A stretch of 24,686 bases of DNA, from positions 1-24,686 of the forward strand of contig CAJMMA010000028.1 of the NCBI GenBank assembly GCA_905214435.1, read 5' to 3'. The position numbers were made by a program, and so were the translations under genes. This document shows positions 14,214 through 22,700 of the stretch, in pieces. Source of the stretch: an uncultured bacterium. GTDB lineage: Bacteria; Actinomycetota; Coriobacteriia; Coriobacteriales; Coriobacteriaceae. Below the pieces are notes generated by a model. The model was not told the origin of the DNA, made no database searches, and was given only the letters and a program-made list of their open reading frames with translations. Positions within the stretch are counted from its first letter, which is position 1. Each line of letters opens with the position of its first letter.

Positions 14214-15022
14214 GCGCTTGCCAGCCAGCGGCGCAGCTCGTCCTTAAGGCGGCTCCAGGTTGCCTGCGCGGTGGGGTCGGTAAAGGGCCGCGTAATGCCA
14301 AAGGGCGCGTCGAGCAGGCGATAGATATCGCCTTGCTCGCGCGCCAGCGCACGGCTTGCCGGATAGACGAGCTCAAACATAAAGCAGATGAGTCCCACCA
14401 GGTAGTCTGCGGGCTCGTTGCGTTCATCGCGTGCGACGCAGCGGTGCTCGTCAAAGGCGGCCAGCGTCGGTGCCGAGAAGCGACTGGCTAGAAACGCGTC
14501 CTCATCCACTTTGAGGATAGTGTCGACAGTGCTGTCGGCGATGGTGCGCATAATGTCGATCTTGTCGCCATCGCGCACGATATCGCAGAAGCTCCGCGTG
14601 CGCTCGTCGAGCTGCGCGGGTAGACGAAAATTACTGTGATAGGCAATGCTCGCTCGGATGAGCTCATCTTCTGCGGGGTCATCGATAAAGTCGCGGATGC
14701 TCGTTACGGCGGGTGCATCGGCGGGATTCTCGCCAAAGAGGACCTCGATGCCCAGCGCCGCATGGCTCATGCTCTCGGCGTCCTTAAAGGTGTCCCAGCG
14801 CCGCAGCTGCTCAAAGCGGCCCATATCGTGTAGCAGGCAGCAAAGCCATGCCAGGTCAATATCTTCTGACGACCAGCCCTGCTCGCGCGCTACGGCATCG
14901 CATGCCTCGGCCACGTGGTACGTATGCTCGATTTTGAGCGCGATGCGTGGGTTGGTGGCGTTGTAGGCATCGGTGTAGCTTTTGAAGGCCGCGCGCGCCC
15001 GGCCTCGATCGATAGCTGTCAT
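14210..15022 (-). CDS. HD-domain phosphohydrolase
   Basis: A 270-residue HD-superfamily protein. Metal-binding signature: H33/H36 in IEHTYHVAEAC, the HD doublet H65-D66 in CCLLHDMGRFEQLRRW, H87 in SHAALG, a further His in IAYHSNFRLP, and D in CDIVRDGDKIDIM. The family hydrolyses phosphate esters of nucleotides or related compounds; the substrate is unknown. There is no transmembrane segment, and no RelA/SpoT synthetase domain or GGDEF-linked domain is attached. AGGAAG precedes the ATG. It is a single gene, tail-to-tail with etfA (4-base overlap of stop codons) and divergent from azlC. Confidence 0.85.
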   Translation of the reverse strand: MTAIDRGRARAAFKSYTDAYNATNPRIALKIEHTYHVAEACDAVAREQGWSSEDIDLAWLCCLLHDMGRFEQLRRWDTFKDAESMSHAALGIEVLFGENPADAPAVTSIRDFIDDPAEDELIRASIAYHSNFRLPAQLDERTRSFCDIVRDGDKIDIMRTIADSTVDTILKVDEDAFLASRFSAPTLAAFDEHRCVARDERNEPADYLVGLICFMFELVYPASRALAREQGDIYRLLDAPFGITRPFTDPTAQATWSRLKDELRRWLASA

Positions 15023-15053
15023 AATGACTTCCTAAAAAGTTGTGTCTTTCGAT

Positions 15054-15089
15054 CCGGTGGCAATTGTAGGCGAACTTTATTGCCACCGG
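15054..15089. promoter_or_regulatory. Inverted repeat in the HD-azlC divergent spacer
   Basis: A perfect 11-base inverted repeat, CCGGTGGCAAT at 15054-15064 and its complement at 15079-15089, with a 14-base loop. It is centred in the 126-base spacer between the divergent HD and azlC genes. It could be an operator serving both, or a leader hairpin of azlC. No T-tract follows the right arm on the plus strand, so it is not a standard terminator. Confidence 0.5.
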
Positions 15090-15148
15090 TTGATATTTCT
15101 GCTGCGTTGCGAGACGCGCTGCAGACGACTTACCAGAATGGGGGTGGC

Positions 15149-15841
15149 ATGGTCCTTAGGATCGTTAAAACCGTCTGGCCGGTGATGCTTACCTATGTTG
15201 CGATAGGTGCGCCGTGCGGAATGATTATGGCGCAGACGGGGATGGAACCATGGATGGTTTTTGCCCTGAGCAGCACGTTCGTGACGGGCAGCGGGCAGTT
15301 TATGATCTGCAATCTGTGGCTGGCAGGCGTGCCTGCGGCGTCGATCGTCGCGAGCGTCGCCGCAATCTCCTCACGCTTTGCGCTTTACTCGGCATCGATC
15401 GCTCCGCATCTGACGGGTGCCTCGAAGCGTCAGACGCTGGCTGTTGCCGCGACACTTACCGAGGAGGCATATGGCATCTCGCTTGCCAAGTTGGTTGAAG
15501 GGGAGGATTGGGGCCCGCGCGAGTCCTTTGTGCTCAACGTGATCCTTATCGCAACATGGGGCGTATCGTGTACGATGGGCGCCATCGTCGGCGCCGTTGT
15601 CGATGTTCCCACCGCCATTGCAGCCTTTATCTGCACCTCGCTCTTTATCTGCCTGCTCTTTTCGCAGCGGCTGTCGCGCGGCAACGTTGTCGCGGCGGTT
15701 TCGGGCGCGGTGTCCGTCGCCGTATGCAAGTTCTTGGGCCTCGTGAATATTGCCGTGCCGGCAAGCGTCGTGGTCGGCATTACCATTGCGCTGGCGTGCG
15801 ATGCTGTATTTGACGGAAGAGGTGCCCGCGATGCCCGTTAA
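15149..15841 (+). CDS. azlC: AzlC-like branched-chain amino acid exporter, large subunit
   Basis: A 230-residue membrane protein. Family features include VWPVMLTYVAIGAPCGMIMAQTG at the N-terminus, TFVTGSGQFMICNLWLAG, the loop SSRFALYSASIAPHL, and EAYGISLAKL. AzlC works with AzlD to export branched-chain amino acids or analogues. The frame is open well upstream into the divergent gene. The ATG at 15149 was chosen because it begins the conserved N-terminus. Its GGGGGTGG ribosome site is very close, so a TTG further upstream is not excluded. The stop overlaps the azlD start by 11 bases. Confidence 0.87.
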   Translation: MVLRIVKTVWPVMLTYVAIGAPCGMIMAQTGMEPWMVFALSSTFVTGSGQFMICNLWLAGVPAASIVASVAAISSRFALYSASIAPHLTGASKRQTLAVAATLTEEAYGISLAKLVEGEDWGPRESFVLNVILIATWGVSCTMGAIVGAVVDVPTAIAAFICTSLFICLLFSQRLSRGNVVAAVSGAVSVAVCKFLGLVNIAVPASVVVGITIALACDAVFDGRGARDAR

Positions 15842-16154
15842 CGAGTTCTTGGTTCTGTGGCTGTCGTCGTGGGCTGCTATCGCGTTCTTTCGCATCGCGC
15901 CGGCGTTCGCCTTGCGCAGGCGGACCCTGTCGCCCCGCATTACCGAGGCCCTGGGCTATATCCCGCCCGCTGCCTTTGCCGCGCTGGTCGCCAACGACTT
16001 GGTGAGTCCCGGCGCGTTCGACGCGGGGCTCTGGCCTGCCTTGGTTCCCTGGATTGCGGCCGCCGGCGTCGTGGTCGTGGCGGTCAAGACAAAATCGATG
16101 CTGTGGTGCTGCGTCTCGGGCATCGTGCTCTATATCGTCTTGAGCCTTATATAG
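15831..16154 (+). CDS. azlD: AzlD-like exporter small subunit
   Basis: A 107-residue hydrophobic protein with four predicted membrane segments. It shows the AzlD pattern: an N-terminal helix (NEFLVLWLSSWAAIAFFRIAPAF), a basic loop (LRRRTLSPRITEALGYIPPAAFAALV) and a final pair of helices. The RITEALGYIPPAAFAALV stretch is typical of the family. The ATG at 15831 follows GGAAGAGG and lies inside azlC, so the two subunits are translationally coupled. A GC-rich palindromic run just after the stop (GGCGCC, three bases, GGCGCC, near 16161) may form a hairpin but lacks a T-tract. Confidence 0.87.
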   Translation: MPVNEFLVLWLSSWAAIAFFRIAPAFALRRRTLSPRITEALGYIPPAAFAALVANDLVSPGAFDAGLWPALVPWIAAAGVVVVAVKTKSMLWCCVSGIVLYIVLSLI

Positions 16155-16304
16155 GAGTGGCGCCGCGGGCGCCGAATCTCGTTCCATCCCAACTTGTAGA
16201 ATTTTTCACCGAGCTGGTCTATTTCTTCTGGTACCATGGTCAAACTTTACTGTAGCAAAGCGTGACGTGGGCTTTTGTACCCCGTCAGCGGAAATGGGGG
16301 TTTC

Positions 16305-17327
16305 ATGGCACAGGAAGCGACCGCCAACGAGCAAAAGAAATTCAAGGTCCCGCGCATCCCGGGCGACATCATGATCTATCCGATGATCGTCGGTCTTTTG
16401 CTCAACACCTTCTGCCCGCAGGTTTTTGAGATCGGTGGCTTCTTTACGGCTGCCTGCCGCGGTGGCTCCAATACCATCGTCGCTGCGATCCTACTCTTCG
16501 TGGGTGCCGGCATCAGCTTTAAGTCCACGCCGGGCGCTATCAAGACCGGCATCGTCGTGCTGATCCCCAAACTGGTCGTCGCAGCGGCTCTCGGCCTGGG
16601 CGTGGCATATTTCTTTAACGACAACTTCCTGGGCCTGAGCTCCGTGTCTATCATCGGCGGCATCACGTTTTGCAACATGGCGCTCTATACGGGCATCATG
16701 GGCGAGTTCGGCGATGAGTCCGAGCAGGGCGCCGTCGGTATCCTGTTCTTTACGGCCGGCCCCGCCGCCACTATGATCATCCTTGGTGTTTCCGGCCTCG
16801 CCAACATTCCCATTGGCACCATTATCGGCTCCATCTTGCCACTCGTTATCGGCATGGTCCTGGGCAACCTTTTCCCGTTCATCAAGAACCTGCTGGTTCC
16901 CGGCGCCAATCCCGCGATTGCCGTCATCGGTTTTCAGCTTGGTGCGTCCATGAGCCTTTCGAGCTTCATCACCGGCGGCATCTCGGGCATCCTGCTGGGC
17001 CTCATCACGCTCTTTATCGTCGGCCCCATTACCTTTGCGTTCGAGCGCTTGTGCGGCGGCAACGGCAAGGCCGCCGTTGCCTGCTCCACCATCGCCGGCA
17101 CGGCTATGACCACGCCGGTTGCTCTTGCTGAGGTCGCGCCGCGCTATGCCGAGCTTGCGCCCACCGCGTATGCGCAGATCGCCACCGCCGTCATCATCAC
17201 GGCAATCATGGCCCCGATTCTGACCGGCTGGGTCGATAAGAAGTTCTGCCACGGCAAAGAGGATCTGTCGCTCGCCGGTGTCGAGGCCATCGAGGAGGCT
17301 GTCGCAACCGATATCGACGGTGAGTAA
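16305..17327 (+). CDS. 2-keto-3-deoxygluconate permease family transporter (KdgT-like)
   Basis: A 340-residue protein with about ten membrane helices. KdgT-type features: PRIPGDIMIYPMIVGLLLNT at the N-terminus, an ILLFVGAGISF helix, GGITFCNMALYTGIMGEFGD in the middle, and STIAGTAMTTPVALAE near the C-terminus. Characterised KdgT proteins import 2-keto-3-deoxygluconate by proton symport, but no kduD, kdgK or kdgA gene lies nearby, so the substrate here may be another sugar acid. The ATG at 16305 follows a GGGGG stretch. The longer frame from 16275 would add residues foreign to the family. The 150-base gap before it holds no other gene. Confidence 0.85.
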   Translation: MAQEATANEQKKFKVPRIPGDIMIYPMIVGLLLNTFCPQVFEIGGFFTAACRGGSNTIVAAILLFVGAGISFKSTPGAIKTGIVVLIPKLVVAAALGLGVAYFFNDNFLGLSSVSIIGGITFCNMALYTGIMGEFGDESEQGAVGILFFTAGPAATMIILGVSGLANIPIGTIIGSILPLVIGMVLGNLFPFIKNLLVPGANPAIAVIGFQLGASMSLSSFITGGISGILLGLITLFIVGPITFAFERLCGGNGKAAVACSTIAGTAMTTPVALAEVAPRYAELAPTAYAQIATAVIITAIMAPILTGWVDKKFCHGKEDLSLAGVEAIEEAVATDIDGE

Positions 17328-17337
17328 CGGCCGTTAC
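17324..17337. repeat. 14-base perfect palindrome at the kdgT-like stop codon
   Basis: GTAACGGCCGTTAC is a perfect self-complementary 14-mer that contains the stop codon of the KdgT-like gene (17325-17327). It has no loop and no T-tract, so a dimeric DNA-binding site is more likely than a terminator. A small stem CGGCG/CGCCG with TTT after it (17351-17372) follows and is the better, though weak, terminator candidate. Confidence 0.4.
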
Positions 17338-17373
17338 CGATAATAGATTCCGGCGTGCAATTCGCGCCGTTTG

Positions 17374-17425
17374 AGCGTCCGAACGAAAGCTGTCTTGCAG
17401 TGACGTTCGGGCGCTCTGCTATGAT
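17374..17425 (+). promoter_or_regulatory. Promoter with inverted-repeat operator for the GGDEF gene
   Basis: An extended -10, TGCTATGAT, lies at 17417-17425. A possible -35 TTGCAG (17395-17400) is 19 bases away, which is long. A 12-base inverted repeat with 11 matches (17374-17385 and 17404-17415, built around CCGAACG/CGTTCGG, 18-base loop) brackets this -35 and ends two bases before the TGC. The position suggests a repressor or activator site. The leader to the GTG start would be about 80 bases. Confidence 0.45.
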
Positions 17426-17513
17426 TCCCTTTACCCTGCGGAGTAGGGGTGTTTATTGCCCAGACACGAATCGGGCGATTCTGACCACTTGGATATTGAA
17501 GGGATGGCGTCTA

Positions 17514-18656
17514 GTGGTTAAGGCACTCAAGATTGAGATATTCCTGCTATGCATGATTGTTCTTATCGGGCTTGCCGCGCGAAGTCGCCACTCCTTGTTC
17601 TCGAGTACCCAGCAGTTATTGTTTAGCACGCTCGGCTACACCTCTGCCGCGTACATGTTATTCGATATTATCTGGACGCTTTCGGACGGTGTGGGCGGCA
17701 CGCTGGGCATTGCTGCCAACTGGATTTCCAACGCGCTTTCGTTTTCACTCTTTGCCGCCGCGTGCCTTATTTGGTTTATCTATTCCGAGACGGTGCAGGG
17801 CTCTCGCCTTTTGACCGCGCGCTATAGGATGGCGTTTGTAATGCTACCTGCGGCGCTGGTGGTCGTACTGGCGTTTACCAGCTGCTGGACGCATGCCCTG
17901 TTCTATATCGATGCACAGGGCGTGTATCGTCGCGGTTTTGTCTATATGATCCAGCCCATCGTCAGCTACTGCTACGTTATATATACGTCCCTGCATGCGT
18001 TTATACAATCTCGCAAGGTCGAGAGCCTGCAAAAGAAGGCCATCTATCAAACCTTGGCATTTTTCGCCATTCCGGCCTTGGTGGCCGGTGTCTTTCAGGT
18101 CTTTTATTCGGGTCCCTGCCTTAGTGTCGGCATCATGTTAAGTATGTTGCAGCTCTACATTGTTTGTCAGGAGCAGCTGATCTCGACCGACCCGTTGACC
18201 GGTCTCAACAATCGCAACCGCTTTGAGACCTATATGCTGTCGATCTTCTCGAATATGGATCAGGCCAAAGATGTGTATCTGCTTATGATGGACGCCGATG
18301 GCTTTAAGCAGATTAACGATCACCATGGACATGTTGAGGGCGACCATGCTCTTCAGGTCATCTCCACGGTGCTCAAAGATGTCTGCTCGGCGTCTGGTGG
18401 CTTTATCGCACGTTATGGCGGCGATGAGTTCGTAGTGCTCCAAAAGGCAGCAGCAGAGCGGGACATCATACGCCTGTGCACGGCAATCAACGACGAGCTT
18501 GCGCGTGTCGAGGTACCGTATCTGTTGCGCATGTCCATCGGCTACGCGCGGGTCGGTGATGGTGTCGATACCTGGCAAGACTTGCTTCGCGCTGCCGATG
18601 CGGAGCTCTACCGTGTAAAGCACGAAAAGAAGAAAGCCGGCGTCCAAATTCGCTAG
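17514..18656 (+). CDS. Membrane-bound diguanylate cyclase (GGDEF domain)
   Basis: A 380-residue protein from the GTG at 17514. The first ~210 residues hold six or seven hydrophobic helices, the layout of 7TM sensor-type cyclases. The GGDEF domain follows, starting near STDPLTGLNNRNRFETYM, with DADGFKQINDHHGHVEGDHAL and an intact RYGGDEFVVL (GGDEF at 302-306), and ends with MSIGYARV and ADAELYRVK. The active-site signature is complete, so c-di-GMP synthesis is expected. The RxxD inhibitory I-site, normally five residues before GGDEF, is absent (GFIARY is there instead). The start was chosen because AAGGGA precedes it; the open frame continues to 17355 but adds non-membrane residues. The signal sensed is unknown. 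Confidence 0.88.
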   Translation: MVKALKIEIFLLCMIVLIGLAARSRHSLFSSTQQLLFSTLGYTSAAYMLFDIIWTLSDGVGGTLGIAANWISNALSFSLFAAACLIWFIYSETVQGSRLLTARYRMAFVMLPAALVVVLAFTSCWTHALFYIDAQGVYRRGFVYMIQPIVSYCYVIYTSLHAFIQSRKVESLQKKAIYQTLAFFAIPALVAGVFQVFYSGPCLSVGIMLSMLQLYIVCQEQLISTDPLTGLNNRNRFETYMLSIFSNMDQAKDVYLLMMDADGFKQINDHHGHVEGDHALQVISTVLKDVCSASGGFIARYGGDEFVVLQKAAAERDIIRLCTAINDELARVEVPYLLRMSIGYARVGDGVDTWQDLLRAADAELYRVKHEKKKAGVQIR

Positions 18657-18703
18657 ATAATAACCGCGACCACGCGGACGCCCGTTGCAAGCGCGACATA
18701 CGC

Positions 18704-18728
18704 AAAGGCCTGGTTTGTCAGGCCTTTT
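18704..18728. terminator. Bidirectional terminator between the GGDEF and EamA genes
   Basis: AAAGGCCTG (18704-18712) pairs perfectly with CAGGCCTTT (18719-18727) across a 6-base loop. TTTT follows on the plus strand, and AAAG precedes it so that a short T-run also follows on the minus strand. It overlaps the stop codon of the minus-strand EamA gene and sits 48 bases after the GGDEF stop, so it can serve both convergent genes. Confidence 0.75.
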
Positions 18729-19653
18729 GAGGCTTGTTGACAATGATGATGCCGCCGCAGACCAGAAGCAGGGCCACAATGACGGTAACGGGGCTCGTGC
18801 CAGCACCCTCGCTGAGCAGCAGCGCGCTTAGCGCTACGCCAAAGACCGGGTTCATAAAGCCAAAGACCGAAACGCGGCTGACGGGGTTGACAGCGAGCAG
18901 GCGGGACCACAGCGAGTACGCGACGGCGGAAATGAGTGCCATATACACGATAAGCGCGATAGCGGGGGCGATGTTGGTGGGGGATAGCGCACCGCCCATC
19001 AAAACTCCGATAGCGGTAAGGATCAGGCCACCGACTAAAAACTGCCAGCCGGCGAGCAGGACGCCGTCATGCTTGCGCGAGAAGATGCCAATGAGGCAGG
19101 TCGACTGGGCGCCTGCAACAGTGGAAGCCAAGATAAAGCCCTCGCCGTTGAGCGTAAAGCCAAAGGTGCCATCCGCGCCCGAGAGGTTGACGAGCGCCAC
19201 ACCGGCAAAGCCCAACACGCAGCCAAGCACCTTGGCCGTGTTGAGCTTCTCGGCGTGAAATGCCAAGGCGGCAAAGAGGATTGCGAGGAAGTTGGCGCTG
19301 GCCTCGATGATGGAGCTCGACATGGCACTGGCGCGCGAGAGTCCCAGGTAGAAAAAGAAGTACTGCCCGATAGTCTGGAAGAGCGACAACGTGAGGATGG
19401 GCTTGATGTCGCGCACTTGCGGAACGAGTGGACGGCGCTGGGCCACGCTCATGCCAACAATGACCAGCATGCCGGCAAGGGTGAAGCGCAGACCCGCGAA
19501 GAGCAGCTGCGAGGCGCTATCGTGCGCGGGAATGCCAAAGAGGCCGTAGCCGATCTTGATGCAAGGAAAAGCCGACCCCCAAAGCGCGCAGCAGACGAGG
19601 CAGCCCAGGATGAGTCCGGGCAGGGTGGCGAGATACGGCTTGCGGCTTTCCAT
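18718..19653 (-). CDS. EamA/DMT-family transporter
   Basis: A 311-residue membrane protein with ten hydrophobic segments in two EamA repeats. It starts LPGLILGCLVCCALWGSAFPCIKIGY, a typical N-terminal helix with the WGSAFP motif. It has SLFQTIGQYFFFYLGLSRASAMSSSIIEAS in the first repeat, and SAVAYSLWSRLLAVNPVSRVSVFGFMNPVFGV with a final LLLVCGGIIIVN in the second. Family members export amino acids and other metabolites; the substrate is unknown. The ATG at 19653 follows AGGAAGG. Upstream is the purL terminator, only about 25 bases away, which leaves little room for an independent promoter. Confidence 0.87.
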   Translation of the reverse strand: MESRKPYLATLPGLILGCLVCCALWGSAFPCIKIGYGLFGIPAHDSASQLLFAGLRFTLAGMLVIVGMSVAQRRPLVPQVRDIKPILTLSLFQTIGQYFFFYLGLSRASAMSSSIIEASANFLAILFAALAFHAEKLNTAKVLGCVLGFAGVALVNLSGADGTFGFTLNGEGFILASTVAGAQSTCLIGIFSRKHDGVLLAGWQFLVGGLILTAIGVLMGGALSPTNIAPAIALIVYMALISAVAYSLWSRLLAVNPVSRVSVFGFMNPVFGVALSALLLSEGAGTSPVTVIVALLLVCGGIIIVNKPQKA

Positions 19654-19678
19654 GATGTCCTTCCTGTATGCGCGAAGC

Positions 19679-19715
19679 AAAAAAGAACCCGCCACCGAGG
19701 GTGCCGGTGGCGGGT
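19679..19715 (-). terminator. Rho-independent terminator of purL
   Basis: On the minus strand ACCCGCCACCG and CGGTGGCGGGT form a perfect 11-pair GC-rich stem (19687-19697 and 19705-19715) with a 7-base loop. After one spacer (TC) a run of six T follows (19684-19679). It lies 38 bases after the purL stop and 26 bases before the EamA start. Confidence 0.9.
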
Positions 19716-19752
19716 GTTGTTACCCGAGGGGATTGTACCCGATGGAAAAGCT

Positions 19753-22700
19753 TTAAGCGAAGTAGGCTACGCCGCTCTCAAAGATCGGCATGAACTTATC
19801 GCCGGGGACATGCTCGGGCACGTTGCGGTACAGGTTGTCGCCGCGACGCTCGGCATGGCCCATCTTGCCCAGGACGCGGCCGTCGGGGCTCGTGATGCCC
19901 TCGATGGCGAGTGCGGAGCCGTTGGGGTTGACGGAAAGGTCCATGCTGGGCTTGCCGTCCTCGCCCACGTACTGCGTGGCGACCTGGCCGTTGGCGATCA
20001 GCTGGGCGAGCACCTCGTCGTTGGCGACAAAGCGGCCCTCGCCGTGGCTGATGGCGACGGTGTAGGGGTCGTCCAGGCTGCACTGCGACAGCCACGGGGA
20101 CAGGTTGGACGAGATACGGGTGCGCACCAGGCGGCTCTGATGGCGACCGATGGTGTTGAACGTCAGCGTGGGTGCATCCGGCGTGGCATCGACGATGTCA
20201 CCGTAGGGCACCAGACCGAGCTTGACCAGGGCCTGGAAGCCGTTGCAGATGCCCAACATCAGTCCGTCGCGGGCTTGGAGCAGGTCGCGGACCGCCTCGG
20301 TGACCTCGGGAGCGCGGAAGAACGCCGTGATGAACTTGGCGGAGCCATCGGGCTCGTCGCCGCCCGAGAAGCCGCCGGGGATCATGACGATCTGGCTTGC
20401 ACGGATGCGGCGGGCAAGCTCGTGGGTGCTCTCGGCGACGGCCTCGGGCGTGAGGTTGTTGATCACAAAGGTGTCGGCCTCGGCGCCGGCTGCGCGGAAG
20501 GCGCGGGCGCTGTCGTACTCGCAGTTGTTGCCGGGGAAGACGGGGATAATCACGCGCGGGCGGGCGATCTTGGCGCCGCCGTACACATGGATATCCTTGG
20601 CGCGGAAGTCGATGGTCTCGACCTCGGGGGTCTCGCCGGCGCTGCGGTAGGCGAAGACGCCCTCGATGCCGCTCTCCCAGGCCTCCTGGAGCTCGGCGAG
20701 CTCGATGACCTCGGAGCCGGTGTCGATGACATAGCCCTCGACGGTGGTACCCAGGGGCTCGACGACAACGCCGTCGGCGACCTCGGGCAGCTCGGCGTCC
20801 TCGGCAAGCTCGACGATAAAGCTGCCGTAGAGCGGGGTGAAGAGGCTCTCCACGTCCACGTCCTCGGCAAGCTCGATGCCAATCTGGTTGCCGACGCACA
20901 TCTTAAAGAGGCTCTCGGCGCCGCAGCCGTAGCCGGGCGTGGAGGCGGCCAGGGCGTCGCCGGTAGCAGTGAGCGCCTCGACGGCGTCAAACGCGGCGAG
21001 CAGCTGCTGGGCGTCGGGGCGGTAGTCCTCGCCGTAGGTGGCGGGGGCGATGCGGACGACGCGGTGCGTGAGGCCCTTGAACTCGGGCGAGACGGCACGG
21101 GCGGCCTTACCCACGGCAACAGCGAAGCTGATCAGGGTCGGCGGAACGTTGAGCTCACCGGCCTCGTCCTCAAACGAGCCGCTCATGGAATCCTTGCCAC
21201 CGATGGCGCCGGCACCCAGATCGACCTGGGCCATAAGGGCGCCCAGGACGGCTGCCATGGGCTTGCCCCAACGCTCGGCCTCGGTGCGCAGGCGCTCGAA
21301 GTACTCCTGGAAGGAGAGATAGGCGCGCTTGTGCTCAAAGCCGGCGGCAACGAGCTTGGCGATGGACTCGACCACGGACAGGTAGGCGCCCGCAAACTGG
21401 TCGGCCTCCATCAGGTAGGGGTTGAAGCCCCATGCCATAGCGCTCGCCGTGGTGGTCTCGCCGTCCACGGGGAACTTGGCGACCATGGCGGAGCTCGGAG
21501 TGAGCTGCGTCTTGCCGCCAAAGGGCATGAGCACGGTCGCGGCACCGATGGTGGAGTCGAAGCGCTCGGAAAGGCCCTTGTTGGAAGCGACGTTAAGGTC
21601 GGTGACGAGCGAGGTCATGCGCTCGGAAAGCGTGGTGCCGGCCCAGCTGGGCTGCCACACGCTGCGGGCGCAGACGTGGGCGACCTGGTGCTTGGGCGCA
21701 CCGTTGGAGTTGAGGAACTCGCGGGACAGGTCGACGATGGCCATACCGTTCCAGGCCATGCGCATACGCGGCTCGGCGGTAACCTCGGCGATAACGGTCG
21801 CCTCCAGGTTCTCCTCGGCGGCGTAGCCCATGAACTCCTCGACGTCACCGTCGGCGACGGCACAGGCCATGCGCTCCTGGGACTCGGAGATGGCGAGCTC
21901 GGTGCCATCCAGGCCGTCGTACTTCTTGGTTACGGTATCAAGGTCGACATACAGGCCGTCGGCAAGCTCGCCCACGGCGACCGAGACGCCGCCGGCGCCA
22001 AAGTCGTTGCAGCGCTTGATCAGACGGCAGGCGTCGCCGCGTCGGAACAGACGCTGCAGCTTGCGCTCGACCGGGGCGTTGCCCTTCTGGACCTCGGCGC
22101 CCGAGGTCTCGATGGACTCGGTGTTCTGGGTCTTGGAGGAGCCGGTGGCGCCACCGATGCCGTCGCGGCCAGTGCGGCCACCCAGCAGGATGATCTTGTC
22201 GGTAGGAGCGGGGCACTCGCGACGAACGTGGTTTGCCGGGGTAGCGCCCACGACGGCGCCGACCTCCATGCGCTTAGCCACGTAACCGGGGTGATAGAGT
22301 TCGTTGACCTGACCGGTGGCAAGGCCGATCTGGTTGCCGTAGCTGGAGTAGCCGGCGGCAGCAGTGGTCACGAGCTTGCGCTGCGGCAGCTTGCCCTCGA
22401 GCGTCTCGGAAACCGGGACGGTGGGGTCGCCGGCGCCGGTGACGCGCATGGCCTGGTACACATAGCTGCGGCCCGAGAGCGGGTCGCGGATGGCGCCACC
22501 CACGCAGGTGGCGGCACCGCCGAAGGGCTCGATCTCGGTCGGGTGGTTGTGAGTCTCGTTCTTAAAGAGGAACAGCCAGTCCTGGTCCTCGCCGTCGACA
22601 TCGACCTTTACCTTGACGGTGCAGGCGTTGATCTCCTCGGACTCATCGACATCGGTCATGACGCCGGTCTTCTTGAGGTACTTGGCGCCGATGGTGCCCA

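Noticed and set aside
17501..17530. tRNA-like stretch (GGCGTCTAGTGGTTAAGGC) resembling the 5' part and D-arm of tRNA-Glu.
   Set aside because: No T-arm (GGTTCGAATC), no matching acceptor stem and no suitable anticodon arm follow. The bases fall at the start of the GGDEF gene. It is probably coincidence.
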